A stretch of 57,337 nt of DNA from an uncultured bacterium (GTDB taxonomy: Bacteria; Verrucomicrobiota; Lentisphaeria; Victivallales; UBA1829): the NCBI GenBank assembly GCA_900548385.1, contig URKJ01000032.1, positions 1-57,337 of the forward strand. Direction: 5' to 3'. Each line of letters begins with the position of its first letter. Position 1 is the first letter of the stretch. The notes under the pieces were generated by a model. The model had not been told where the DNA came from. It was given only the letters and a program-made list of their open reading frames with translations, and ran no database searches. The position numbers and the translations under genes were made by a program. Of this stretch, positions 26,081 through 34,602 are shown piece after piece.

Positions 26081-27133
26081 ATGAACAAGCATGACCTGAG
26101 AGCAAGGTTTCACCGGCTGTTGCACAGCACATGGTTTTCCCTGCTTTTTCTGCTGGCGCTCGTTGCCGGACTGACGGCGCTTGCTTATTATGTGACGGAA
26201 TCGTTTCAGAAAGAACCGGACTTCGGCGGGATGGTTACGATCCGTCAGGCGGATATGGAAATCGACAGCGTATCGCCGGACAGCAATATCCGTCTTTCGC
26301 GGTCAATGGTGTTGGAGTATATTACCAATAAAAAGATTCTGCTCCCCATTGCTCAGCGGTACGGTTGGGACGTCCCTTACGAGGAGATGGTGCGGGCAAT
26401 CGACGTAAAGGAACGCTTGTCCACACAGAACAGCTATATCATCATCGCCAATACGCGCAGCATGGTGCGTTCCGTCCGTATCGCTCGCGCCCTGACACTC
26501 AGCTTTCTGGATGATTACCGGAAAAAATGGGAGGTTCAGAGCAGAAAGCTCCTCGCGCTCTGTACGGAAAAAATCGCGGGATATGAGAAAGAGCTTGTGC
26601 GGCTCAAGGAACTGAAACAGCGTTTGCAGGATAAGAATGAACTGCGCCCGCTGAATACGGAAATAGAAATGAAGGCGCTGAATGAACAACTCGTGGAGGC
26701 GCAAAGTCAGTTCCTCACGGCTTACGGTGCGTATATCAGCGGTATGGAGGAGAAACGTTCCGCGCTTCAGCTGGAACTGGATATGGCGCGTCAGATTTAT
26801 ACAGACAACGACATTGAGATCCGCAACATGAAACGGAAACTGGCGGAACTGGACCGGCAGTGCGAGCAGATTCGGAAACAGCTGTCCCATCAGAAGCCGG
26901 ATCTGTACCGGATGAATATGAATCCGCCGAAACTTACGGGGCTTCCGAACGACGTCCTGTATTTTTATGAGAATATTCAGACTTTGCAGCAGATCAAACT
27001 TGCTCTGATGCTGGGATCAATCATTGAGGATAAAGAGAAGATGCTGGAACGGGAACAGAAAAAGAAAAACACCATCGAACGTCTGCTTGACAGCAACTCC
27101 TGCGATGTGTTTATCCGGGAGGTCGGGCGATGA
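26081..27133 (+). CDS. Coiled-coil membrane protein, Wzz-like co-polymerase partner
   Basis: A 350-residue protein with one N-terminal transmembrane helix (about 17-40, WFSLLFLLALVAGLTALAYYV). Its long, charged heptad-rich region (about 155-275) predicts coiled coils. The region after TM1 (MVTIRQADMEIDSVSP... SRSMVLEYITNKKIL) resembles the periplasmic start of Wzz/GumC proteins, but there is no second clear helix. The start is ATG 26081, two bases after the previous stop and behind GAGGAG; its end overlaps the Wza-type gene by four bases. The tight spacing indicates translational coupling and probably one complex. Confidence 0.72.
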   Translation: MNKHDLRARFHRLLHSTWFSLLFLLALVAGLTALAYYVTESFQKEPDFGGMVTIRQADMEIDSVSPDSNIRLSRSMVLEYITNKKILLPIAQRYGWDVPYEEMVRAIDVKERLSTQNSYIIIANTRSMVRSVRIARALTLSFLDDYRKKWEVQSRKLLALCTEKIAGYEKELVRLKELKQRLQDKNELRPLNTEIEMKALNEQLVEAQSQFLTAYGAYISGMEEKRSALQLELDMARQIYTDNDIEIRNMKRKLAELDRQCEQIRKQLSHQKPDLYRMNMNPPKLTGLPNDVLYFYENIQTLQQIKLALMLGSIIEDKEKMLEREQKKKNTIERLLDSNSCDVFIREVGR

Positions 27134-28179
27134 CAATCTTGCGAGCTGTTTTCTCCGGAAGTGTGATACTGTCCGCTTTGCTGTGGGCGGGATGCGCTTC
27201 CACGCCGTTCGTTCCGGTTGCCGTTCCGGAAAACACGTCGCTCCGGCCGGTTCCTTCAACGGTGCGTTCGGCTCCGTTTGCCGAACTGGAAAAACTTCAG
27301 AGGGTTACACCGCCTGATTATGTGATCGCTCCGAGCGACATATTTGCGATTGCTGTGGAAGGGCAGCCGACTTTGAGCCGTCCGCGCGTAATTGTGATGC
27401 CGGACGGCACAATCAGTGTTGCGCCGATCGGTTCTGTAAAGATCGCAGGACTGACGCTTCCCGCCGCCGGAGAACTGCTGAACAGCAAATATGGAAAATT
27501 CCTCCGGGAATGCAATGTGGTTCTGGAGCCGTTGGAGCTGAAGAATTACACGTTTACGATCGGCGGGACTGTGACCGAGCCGGGAATTTATCCGTTTGTA
27601 TTCGGTTCATGCCGTCTGACGGATGCAATCGCCATGGCAAAGGGACTGCTGTCTGTTGGAACGAACGGGGAAAAACTGGTTCTCGCCGATCTGGAGAACG
27701 CCTATATCGCGCGGAACGGCACCATTCTGCCGATTGATTTCACCAAAGCGCTGGTGGACGGGGATCCGCTTTACAATATTCCGGTCCTCAATGGCGATTA
27801 TATCTATATCCCGTCGCTGGAAAGCGGCAAGATCACGGTGCTCGGAGAGGTGGAAGAGCCGGATTGCATTCCGTACCAGCCGAACCTGACACTGCTTCAG
27901 GCGGTCGGGCTTGTGGGCGGACTGAAAGAGACCAACTCGAACGACATCAAGGTGATCCGCGGCGGATTGAAAAATCCGGTTGTCTATACGGTCAATATCA
28001 AGGATATGCAGCTTGGCCGGTCCAAAGATTTTGCGCTGAAGCCGAAAGACATCGTGTTTGTACCGCGTGACGCGATCAGCGAATGGAACCTGATCATTCG
28101 TCAGATTCTGCCGACGATTCAGATGCTCAACGGTCTTGCGGGGCCGTTCGGCAGTCCTTCCTCCTTCCTTTATAATTAA
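27130..28179 (+). CDS. Wza-type polysaccharide export lipoprotein
   Basis: A 349-residue outer-membrane lipoprotein with a lipobox at LWAGC (C22). The Poly_export domain begins at PPDYVIAPSDIFAIAVEG (about 60-140). Two SLBB-like domains follow (TIGGTVTEPGIYPF near 143; ITVLGEVEEPDCIPY near 237), each with the typical V-x-x-PG/PD core. The C-terminal amphipathic segment is short (WNLIIRQILPTIQML). Wza-type proteins form the octameric outer-membrane channel for capsule or exopolysaccharide. It overlaps the preceding gene by four bases. Confidence 0.92.
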   Translation: MTILRAVFSGSVILSALLWAGCASTPFVPVAVPENTSLRPVPSTVRSAPFAELEKLQRVTPPDYVIAPSDIFAIAVEGQPTLSRPRVIVMPDGTISVAPIGSVKIAGLTLPAAGELLNSKYGKFLRECNVVLEPLELKNYTFTIGGTVTEPGIYPFVFGSCRLTDAIAMAKGLLSVGTNGEKLVLADLENAYIARNGTILPIDFTKALVDGDPLYNIPVLNGDYIYIPSLESGKITVLGEVEEPDCIPYQPNLTLLQAVGLVGGLKETNSNDIKVIRGGLKNPVVYTVNIKDMQLGRSKDFALKPKDIVFVPRDAISEWNLIIRQILPTIQMLNGLAGPFGSPSSFLYN

Positions 28180-28204
28180 TACCTAACTCAGGAGCATAGA
28201 TAAA

Positions 28205-28684
28205 ATGAAAAAGATAATGCTTTCCGGTTTTGCCGCCGCCCTGCTGTTCGTGTGCGGATGCAGAACGCAGATCGTGACGCTTGATGTTGTCCCGGCGGAT
28301 GCGCGGGTAATCGCCAACGGCGTGGAATACAACAATAAATCGCCCATTTTCATTGAGGCGAATACGGGGAAACAGTTGGTCATCACCGCTTATAAAGACG
28401 GATACCGGGACAAGATTTATGTAGTGGATTATTCGCTCAGCACGCTCGGCAAGATTGAGGCGTGGACCTCTATTTTCATTCTGCCTGCGATCGGACTCTG
28501 CTTTGACAATGCCTGGGCGCTGAATGAAAACAACATTACTCTGACGCTGGAGCCGTTGACTCCCGAAGCCAAGGAGGAGGCTCTGATCACCGCGCCGAGA
28601 GTTATTTTTGCAAACCCACAGCCGGCAGCCGTGGATCAGACGACCGATCCCGAAGCGAAAAAAATCTTTAATCAGCTCCAATGA
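28205..28684 (+). CDS. Lipoprotein with PEGA-like domain
   Basis: A 159-residue predicted lipoprotein (lipobox VCGC, C19). The segment IVTLDVVPADARVIANGVEYNNKSP resembles a PEGA-type beta domain, in which a short loop presents the Asn-Gly-Val motif. A hydrophobic stretch near 95-115 (WTSIFILPAIGLCFD) follows. Function is unknown; PEGA lipoproteins are often linked to envelope structures. AGGAG precedes the start. It follows the Wza-type gene by 25 bases, probably in the same transcript. Confidence 0.78.
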   Translation: MKKIMLSGFAAALLFVCGCRTQIVTLDVVPADARVIANGVEYNNKSPIFIEANTGKQLVITAYKDGYRDKIYVVDYSLSTLGKIEAWTSIFILPAIGLCFDNAWALNENNITLTLEPLTPEAKEEALITAPRVIFANPQPAAVDQTTDPEAKKIFNQLQ

Positions 28685-28837
28685 AGTCTTCCCGGCAGCA
28701 GTCAAGCGGATCGACGGCGGAGACTGATTTTGTACGGGAACAAGGATCGCAATGAAGATCCGGGAATCGGACAGTCGGTAATTTTTTCAGGGAACAGACT
28801 CATAAACAGAATGTAACATAAACAGGAGGAACGAACG
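28685..28837. other. Short intergenic region inside the lipoprotein cluster
   Basis: 153 bases without a gene. It ends in AGGAGG ahead of ATG 28838. No consensus promoter is visible, so the following lipoproteins may still be expressed by readthrough. Confidence 0.4.
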
Positions 28838-29302
28838 ATGAAGTATTCCAGAACTCTGCTTTTGACGGCAGCAACCGCGGTCAGTGCGGGTTTTCTGCTG
28901 GCGGGCTGCTCGACGGACCTGTCTCCGGAGCCGTTTGACGCCAATCTCCGGCTTACCGCCGGTCAGGTGAAAATGACAGTGAAAACGGGTGTGACGACCC
29001 AGAGCGAAGTGTTCCGTTCTCTGGGAACCCCCAACGTCGTGGCGCTGGAAAGCGGACGCGGCGAAATCTGGACCTATGATCAGATCAAAGTCCGCCGGAC
29101 CGCGCAGGGATATGCCGCCGGAGCGTACTTTGGAACACTGTTCGGATTTGATAATTTCCGTCACGGTGTCGGCGATGCCGGAGCTCAGATCGGCGGAAGT
29201 GTCGGAACCAATACCACATCGGTCCACACGGCAACGCTGATCATCCGTTTTGACGCCAACGAAAAAGTGGCGTCCTATAAGATGCTGGTCACCTCGTTCT
29301 GA
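28838..29302 (+). CDS. SmpA/OmlA-like small lipoprotein
   Basis: A 154-residue lipoprotein (lipobox LLAGC, C24). The central KTGVTTQSEVFRSLGTPNVVALESGRGEIWTYDQ follows the BamE/SmpA pattern, in which a helix followed by G-x-P ends in a W-x-Y strand. A glycine-rich segment follows, then a strand ending in TSF. It is a paralogue of the product at 32473-32940. Its partner is unknown; BamE-like domains usually support outer-membrane complexes. GGAGG lies eight bases upstream. Confidence 0.8.
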   Translation: MKYSRTLLLTAATAVSAGFLLAGCSTDLSPEPFDANLRLTAGQVKMTVKTGVTTQSEVFRSLGTPNVVALESGRGEIWTYDQIKVRRTAQGYAAGAYFGTLFGFDNFRHGVGDAGAQIGGSVGTNTTSVHTATLIIRFDANEKVASYKMLVTSF

Positions 29303-29320
29303 TGAAACGGAGAAGGTCGC

Positions 29321-29935
29321 ATGAATAAAAAATTTGGATTTCTGGTGCTTCTGCTTGCGGCATGCGTTCTGCTGAGCGGCTGCATATCCACGGAGATTCC
29401 AGCCGACACAAGTGCGGGGATGACCGGATTGCAGCAGCGGGCTCTGACGATCCGCAACATCGGCGAGGAGCTCGGCGCCACTTATGACGATGTCTGGTAC
29501 GGCACGATTGCCACGCTCCAGCTGAACGGATTTATTCTCAAACAGGCAGATCGGTCCAGCGGGTATATTTACGGTGTCTGGCAGAACGCTTACGAGCGGC
29601 ATGTCGAGACCGGACGGGGCGGTTTTTCGCTTGTCCAGTTGGCGGTTCCGCCGGGAGTTTCGTTCGGAGAGTTTTTCAGCACCACGGAGCAGTTCCGGCA
29701 GATCGACGTTTCCGTGACGCTGGAGCCGCTTGCGCGCACTCAGACGCTGGTCCGTCTTGTTGCACGTTTCGATAACGAGGGAGTGCCGATGGCGGAAGGC
29801 GTGTTTGCAAACCGTTTCTTCGGACTTTTGCGCAAAGAGATCTTCCTGCGCAAAAACAACGGCTCCATCTATCAGGCGTTTTCTCCGGAAAACAGCGGCG
29901 AAAAACAGGCTCCAGCCGCTGCAGACAGGAAATAA
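29321..29935 (+). CDS. Lipoprotein, unknown function
   Basis: A 204-residue lipoprotein (lipobox LLSGC, C21). The body (ATYDDVWYGTIATLQLNGFILKQADRSSGYIYGVW) looks like the alpha/beta fold of small envelope lipoproteins that sample unfolded or surface material. No enzyme motif is seen. GGAG precedes the start. It lies between the SmpA-like gene and the 808-residue repeat protein with gaps under 45 bases, so it is probably in the same operon. Confidence 0.75.
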   Translation: MNKKFGFLVLLLAACVLLSGCISTEIPADTSAGMTGLQQRALTIRNIGEELGATYDDVWYGTIATLQLNGFILKQADRSSGYIYGVWQNAYERHVETGRGGFSLVQLAVPPGVSFGEFFSTTEQFRQIDVSVTLEPLARTQTLVRLVARFDNEGVPMAEGVFANRFFGLLRKEIFLRKNNGSIYQAFSPENSGEKQAPAAADRK

Positions 29936-29977
29936 GCATTCAATAAAATATTATAAACAAAAAGAAAGAGGTTCATC

Positions 29978-32404
29978 ATGAGTTACGATTACGAAGGATT
30001 CCGCTTTACCAGCAATGTCAATGTCGGCGCCGGAGAAAGTTCCTACGCGGGGTTTGCTTCCAGAGTGGATGGCGAGGTCGGAAGTGCGTTTATTACGATC
30101 GCCACCGCTGCCGGGGCGATGATGGGACTGTACAACATCTCGGTTGCCGCCGGGGAAATGGCGGTGATCTCCGTCGATAAAACAACGGAACAGAACAATG
30201 GCAAACTGAATCTTTCCGCTACAGCTTCCCGTCCTTCCGAAAAGGAGGCGGCGCAGCTCAAAGCGGATAACGGATTTTCTGCTGTCGTCACCGCAGTGGA
30301 TGGTACACAGTACCGGATTCTGGAGAGCAGTGCATACGTCGTTGTGAATTCCAGCCGTTTCAATTATGAACTCAGCGCCACGCAGAGCGTGAAGGCCAAG
30401 GAGTTGTTTGAGAACGTGGAACAGCTTCTCAGCTCTCCCGGCTGGCGCAGTCTCTGGGCGAAAGTCGAGGAAGGAACCAAAGGGCAGGATGTTGATGTCA
30501 TTACCTGGGCGTACAACAATGTGCCCGAAACCCGTTCGGTGATTGACGGCTGCCGTGCCATTCTCGGCGAAGTTCCCGTTGTAACTTATACGCTGAACGT
30601 CAAGAACGGTGTTGACACCGAAGCCCCGACGATCACGGCGGACGGTATTACGATCATCACCATGGGCAACCGCATCAAGGCCGAATGCACCGGAGCTTCC
30701 GACAACTATTTCGTTTACGGCTTTGAATATCAGGTTCTTGATGGTGCCGGTGCAGTTGTGGATATGGGGGTTGTTCAGGACGGAACGCAGATCATCCGTC
30801 CGACAGCGGCTCTTGGCGATGGCGAATATACGCTGAATGTCCGTGCTTATGACTATAGCGGAAATTACAGTGACTGGGTCAATACGGCGATCGTTGTAAA
30901 CAACAATCTTTATATTGAGTCCGAAGGAATGAGCGAATCCGATCCGGTCGCTCTGACAAAGGAGCAGACCGTTGAAAAGGGAGCCCCGGTAGAGTATACC
31001 CTGACTCCGGAGTACAGCGGTTCTTACAACTTCATTCTTGAGGGACTCGACAACAAAGCCAAGATCACGATTACCGAATACTCCGGAGACGGAGCGAAAG
31101 GCAAGCGTCTGCGTTCCAAGACCATGAGCGCCAAAAACTTTGCCAAAGGTGCGGGTGCCGTGCTGCTCGACAAGAACAACACCTACACGCTCTCGGTCTC
31201 TTCCGGCAACACCGCCAATTATACGGTTGCCGTGGAAGGTACAGCGTTTGTGAATGCAAACCAGATCCCGGAAGATACCTGGAGCAATATGAAGACCGTT
31301 CAGGATGTCGCCAGCGATATGAAAGTCATGATCCATTCCAACGATCAGCAGCTTGTGACGGATGAGTGGGTTGGTTTTTCCGATAAAAACGACGTCCGCG
31401 AACTGGCGGTTACCACAGCCGGAAAAATGACGTTTGAACTTACCGCTACCGATAAGACGCGTCTTGCCATTTATGTAGAAAATCCCAAGAACGGCAAACT
31501 CAAAAAGCTCAAGAGTGTCAGCGTCGGCAAATCGAAAAGCGGTTCGGCTTCCAAGTCGATCAAAAATCTGCTTCTGGAAGTTGGAACCTACTTCCTGGTC
31601 GTGGAATCCACGAATGCTTCCAAGGGCGGAAACGCAGATTATTCCGTTGTTCTCAATGCGGGCGGAACCGAACTGTTCAAAGATGCCGATCTGAATCCGC
31701 TGGACAACAGCTATGATACGGCACCCGAACTTAATTACAGCGAAACCGGAACGCTGGTCAGTCAGGAATGGGTCGGCTTCGGTGACAAATTCGACTATTT
31801 CCGTCTCGCCGCGGGAGAAGGCGGAGCTTATGATTTCGCTATCGACAAGACGAATGCTCAGGTTCGCCTGACAGTCTTCGAAGTCGTAAAGAAGAAGGAC
31901 GGCTCGGAAAAATTGAAATCGGTCAAGAAAGTTTCCACCAGCGAGAAATCCGGTTGGAGCGCTGCGACCGGCGTACTGATGCTGGGCAAAGATACGGAAT
32001 ATGTCGTTGCCGTGGAAAGTCCGAAAGCGTCGAAAGGCGTTGGAAGCTATTATTCTCTGGAATTGAAACAGGGACAGGCATACAACTGGGCGAACAATAC
32101 GCAGGAATACGCCACGGTTCTGAGCGGAACCGGTTACAATGGCGTTCTTTCGAAAGCCGCGAATGGAGACGAAGTGGATTACATCGACATCCGCCAGTTC
32201 TCCGGTTCATTCTCTCTTGACATGGTTGAAGGCAAGGCGAAAGTCAGCTGGCTCAATGCCGCCGGAGAGATTCTTGAAACCAGCAAAGTCAATACGAAGA
32301 ACGGGATCGAGTTTGACACTGCGAGCATTCCGGAAGTCGCGTTCCTGCGGATTGATGCTGACAGCAAGAAACTGAACCAGTACAGCATTGCGGCGCTTGC
32401 CTGA
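29978..32404 (+). CDS. 808-residue repeat protein with Ig-like and PPC-like domains
   Basis: Residues 1-200 are unrecognised. An Ig-like domain (about 205-305, DTEAPTITADG... VNNNLYIE) follows, then four degenerate beta repeats. Two of the repeats begin with the EWVGFxDK unit (EWVGFSDKND, EWVGFGDKFDYF), and three carry the strand pattern TYxLxVxS or YxVAVES. This is the layout of bacterial pre-peptidase C-terminal (PPC) domains. Codon use and composition (Ser, Lys, Gly, Ala rich, acidic) suit an extracellular protein, but no Sec signal is visible at MSYDYEGF; export may be non-classical or via the neighbouring machinery. GAGG precedes the start. It is the main candidate surface product of the cluster. 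Confidence 0.75.
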   Translation: MSYDYEGFRFTSNVNVGAGESSYAGFASRVDGEVGSAFITIATAAGAMMGLYNISVAAGEMAVISVDKTTEQNNGKLNLSATASRPSEKEAAQLKADNGFSAVVTAVDGTQYRILESSAYVVVNSSRFNYELSATQSVKAKELFENVEQLLSSPGWRSLWAKVEEGTKGQDVDVITWAYNNVPETRSVIDGCRAILGEVPVVTYTLNVKNGVDTEAPTITADGITIITMGNRIKAECTGASDNYFVYGFEYQVLDGAGAVVDMGVVQDGTQIIRPTAALGDGEYTLNVRAYDYSGNYSDWVNTAIVVNNNLYIESEGMSESDPVALTKEQTVEKGAPVEYTLTPEYSGSYNFILEGLDNKAKITITEYSGDGAKGKRLRSKTMSAKNFAKGAGAVLLDKNNTYTLSVSSGNTANYTVAVEGTAFVNANQIPEDTWSNMKTVQDVASDMKVMIHSNDQQLVTDEWVGFSDKNDVRELAVTTAGKMTFELTATDKTRLAIYVENPKNGKLKKLKSVSVGKSKSGSASKSIKNLLLEVGTYFLVVESTNASKGGNADYSVVLNAGGTELFKDADLNPLDNSYDTAPELNYSETGTLVSQEWVGFGDKFDYFRLAAGEGGAYDFAIDKTNAQVRLTVFEVVKKKDGSEKLKSVKKVSTSEKSGWSAATGVLMLGKDTEYVVAVESPKASKGVGSYYSLELKQGQAYNWANNTQEYATVLSGTGYNGVLSKAANGDEVDYIDIRQFSGSFSLDMVEGKAKVSWLNAAGEILETSKVNTKNGIEFDTASIPEVAFLRIDADSKKLNQYSIAALA

Positions 32405-32472
32405 TGTGCCCGCGTTTCCGGTCGGAACTGTTCCGGCCGGAACTCCAATTTCAAACAAAAAGGACAAACAGA

Positions 32473-32940
32473 ATGAAATCGTTTGCGTTTATAATTTGTA
32501 TGGCGGTTCCGCTCATGTTGGCACTTTCCGGCTGTTCCGGTGTCAAGGAGCTCCATTCCGCGATGAATGACGCCGCCGCAGTCGGAGAAATTTCGACGTC
32601 CGGTTTGCAGATCGTCCGGAATAAGACGACAAAGTCGGAAGTGTTCAAAGCAATCGGAGCCCCCGGTCTGGTGTTCAAAAATGAGTTGAACGGGGAATCG
32701 TGGGTTTATCCGCGTGTCGCGGTCCGGCAGAGTGAACTCGGCTTTCAGATGAAAGGGAACTTCTCCGCATTTTTCCCGTATTCGGGCGGAAGTCTTGCGA
32801 AAGGCGGCGGAGTCGCCGGAGTCGGAGCTTCTTCGGAAATTGGATCGAATAAATCCTCTTATAAGTCCGCTGGACTCCTGATCCGGTTCAACAAGCTCGG
32901 TTGTGTCAACAGCTACGAGTTTACCGCTACAAGTTTTTGA
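32473..32940 (+). CDS. SmpA/OmlA-like lipoprotein, paralogue of 28838-29302
   Basis: A 155-residue lipoprotein (lipobox ALSGC, C21). It shares KxxKSEVFKAIGxPG, a W-x-Y strand, a glycine-rich middle and the terminal TSF with the protein at 28838. The start is ATG 32473 behind AAAGGAC; the frame extends upstream without a start signal. It follows the repeat protein by 68 bases, so two related lipoproteins bracket the 29321 and 29978 genes. Confidence 0.8.
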   Translation: MKSFAFIICMAVPLMLALSGCSGVKELHSAMNDAAAVGEISTSGLQIVRNKTTKSEVFKAIGAPGLVFKNELNGESWVYPRVAVRQSELGFQMKGNFSAFFPYSGGSLAKGGGVAGVGASSEIGSNKSSYKSAGLLIRFNKLGCVNSYEFTATSF

Positions 32941-33296
32941 GAAAGCGGAACCGCACAGGAATCCTGTGAAAAAGTCTTTGTTCCCGGACATTACGGCATT
33001 TAGCGGTCATATGATTTTTTGAAGAAACCGCAAGTGACGGGGAACTGAACCGTTTGAGACGCAAAGCAATCAGTAATGATGCGGAGCGTCTCTATTTATT
33101 ATAGAGAAGTCGATCCATCGTATCAGAAACGCCAGAATCAATACCGGGCGGGGATTATGGAGGAAAGGGACTCCTGCGCAGGAGCCGATTGTAGTTGCAA
33201 AATGCTCCCCTGCAGAAGAACGGTCGAAACTCTATCAATCAGCCAGAAACATCAAAATCATGGTGTCGCGGCTATTCCCCTGCATACGGCTGAGAG
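32941..33296. other. Intergenic region, no gene seen
   Basis: Between the lipoprotein and the convergent LysR stop. It contains a small hairpin (TCTCTAT/ATAGAGA near 33090-33108) and the perfect 14-base palindrome CTCCTGCGCAGGAG (33171-33184). Short open frames here lack ribosome sites. Confidence 0.5.
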
Positions 33297-34199
33297 TCAC
33301 TTCTGTTTACCTGAAGGGGAGAATTTTTCCTGGAGCCGTCCGAGGAATATTTCGGCGGCTTTGGAGAAGACCTGGTATTTCTTCCAGACGATACTGGAGC
33401 CGGATTCCAATACCGGATTCAAAGGACGAAAACAGAGTTTGTCGCGCGCCACATTTTTTGCTCCAAGGGTGAGCGCATTTCCCATGCCTCTTTCCACCAG
33501 AAGCGAGGCATTGTAAATCAGGTTGTGAACTGCCACGATATTCAGTTTGTCAAGGTCTCCGCCGAACCATTCGGCATAGGGATTCCGGACGGATTTGTTG
33601 CGGAGATCGCGCCGCGAACAGATCAACGGGAGCTCCCGCAGATCCTCCGGCGTGACAGACTCCTTTTCCGCCAGTGGATTGTCCCGGCGCATCAGCACAC
33701 CCCACGCATCTTTAACCGGCAAGGCGATACTGTCGTACTTGGCGATATCGACCGGCTGGAGCAGGATGCCGAAGTCGAGCAGCCCGTTATCGAGACGCTC
33801 CATGACGTCTCCGGCAACTCCGGTGTACAGGTGCCAGCAGATGCCGGGGTAATCCTCATGAAGTTCGGAAATCGCGTCCGCAACCAGATTCATCGCCTTG
33901 CTTTCCCCGCCTCCGATGTAGATGTCGCCGGAGACGTTTTCGCCGATGGCGTTGAATTCGGCTTCAGTCTTCTGCACCATCGCCATGATCTCCTCGGCGC
34001 GGCGGCGCAACAGCATCCCTTCCGGCGTCAGCGTGATATGGTGGGTTTCGCGGTTCAGGAGTTTTTGTCCAAGTTCCTCCTCCAGATCCATCATCTGCCG
34101 CGAAAGCGTCGGTTGAGTCACATGAAGATATTTTGCCGCACGGGTGAAGCTGTTCTCCCGTGCCACCGCCAGAAAATAACGCAATAGCCTGAGTTCCAT
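33297..34199 (-). CDS. LysR family transcriptional regulator (left boundary of redox island)
   Basis: A 300-residue LTTR. The N-terminal winged helix is MELRLLRYFLAVARENSFTRAAKYLHVTQPTLSRQ, and an effector domain follows from about residue 90. I start at ATG 34199 behind AAAGGGA; a TTG 18 bases upstream is less likely. It is clearly paralogous to the LysR at 45644 (shared stretches such as TQPTLSRQ, LGQKLL, LLRRRAE, LICSR, NLIYNA and WKKYQVFS). It is divergent from the 13-gene redox operon, with a palindromic operator between. Confidence 0.95.
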   Translation of the reverse strand: MELRLLRYFLAVARENSFTRAAKYLHVTQPTLSRQMMDLEEELGQKLLNRETHHITLTPEGMLLRRRAEEIMAMVQKTEAEFNAIGENVSGDIYIGGGESKAMNLVADAISELHEDYPGICWHLYTGVAGDVMERLDNGLLDFGILLQPVDIAKYDSIALPVKDAWGVLMRRDNPLAEKESVTPEDLRELPLICSRRDLRNKSVRNPYAEWFGGDLDKLNIVAVHNLIYNASLLVERGMGNALTLGAKNVARDKLCFRPLNPVLESGSSIVWKKYQVFSKAAEIFLGRLQEKFSPSGKQK

Positions 34200-34243
34200 A
34201 ACATGATTCCCTTTCAAGTTGCGGATACTATATCTTCTAAATT

Positions 34244-34258
34244 ATGCTTTTCAAGCAT
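34244..34258. promoter_or_regulatory. LysR operator, copy 1
   Basis: ATGCTTTTCAAGCAT is a 6-3-6 palindrome fitting the LTTR T-N11-A box. Its centre is about 65 bases upstream of the predicted start of the divergent transcript. The element at 45501-45515 is the same sequence, in the other orientation, with one change. Confidence 0.8.
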
Positions 34259-34281
34259 TAATAAGTATAGAAAGAAAGTAT

Positions 34282-34309
34282 TTGCTATTATTTTGCTTTG
34301 TATTATATT
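34282..34309 (+). promoter_or_regulatory. Promoter of the redox operon
   Basis: TTGCTA (34282-34287), 16 bases, TATATT (34304-34309). The weak -35 and short spacer fit a LysR-activated promoter. Confidence 0.62.
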
Positions 34310-34349
34310 GATTTGCAGAGCAGAAAATCAATCAATGGAGGTGAATTGA

Positions 34350-34601
34350 GTGAATGTATCGGATGAAGGAGCCGTTCTGCTCCTCCGCAATCTGAAAGAT
34401 GCGGGCTGCAATACGGCTGTAACGGAAGAATTTCTTGCGTATGAACGGGAAGGAAAAGTGATGGCTCAGCGGAAGCTGCTGCTTCGCCAGAGAAATTCAC
34501 TGCTTCGGGCTGTCCATGAGAATCAGGAGCGGATTGATTGTCTCGATTTCCTGCTGCATTCTGTGGAACAAAAAATCAACTCTTCGGAAAGGGCAAAGTA
34601 A
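34350..34601 (+). CDS. Small helical protein at head of redox operon
   Basis: An 83-residue all-helical protein: LLLRNLKDAGCNTAVTEEFLAYEREGK, then a coiled-coil-like LLLRQRNSLLRAVHENQERIDCLDFLL. The second half recalls the effector-side helices of MerR-type proteins, but there is no DNA-binding domain. GTG start behind GGAGGTG, one base before the flavodoxin ATG, so translation is coupled. Two cysteines (in AGCN and DCLD) could sense redox state; function is otherwise unknown. Confidence 0.72.
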   Translation: MNVSDEGAVLLLRNLKDAGCNTAVTEEFLAYEREGKVMAQRKLLLRQRNSLLRAVHENQERIDCLDFLLHSVEQKINSSERAK

Positions 34602-34602
34602 A

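Noticed and set aside
29951..31336. 461-codon minus-strand frame
   Set aside because: Antisense to the 808-residue repeat protein, whose internal repeats are clear; no ribosome site.
33171..33184. 14-base perfect palindrome CTCCTGCGCAGGAG
   Set aside because: Possible hairpin or binding site, but no T run, no gene start nearby and no second copy noticed, so no function is claimed.
33076..33516. 146-codon plus-strand frame between lipoprotein and LysR
   Set aside because: No ribosome site, mixed composition, and its 3' half is antisense to the LysR gene.
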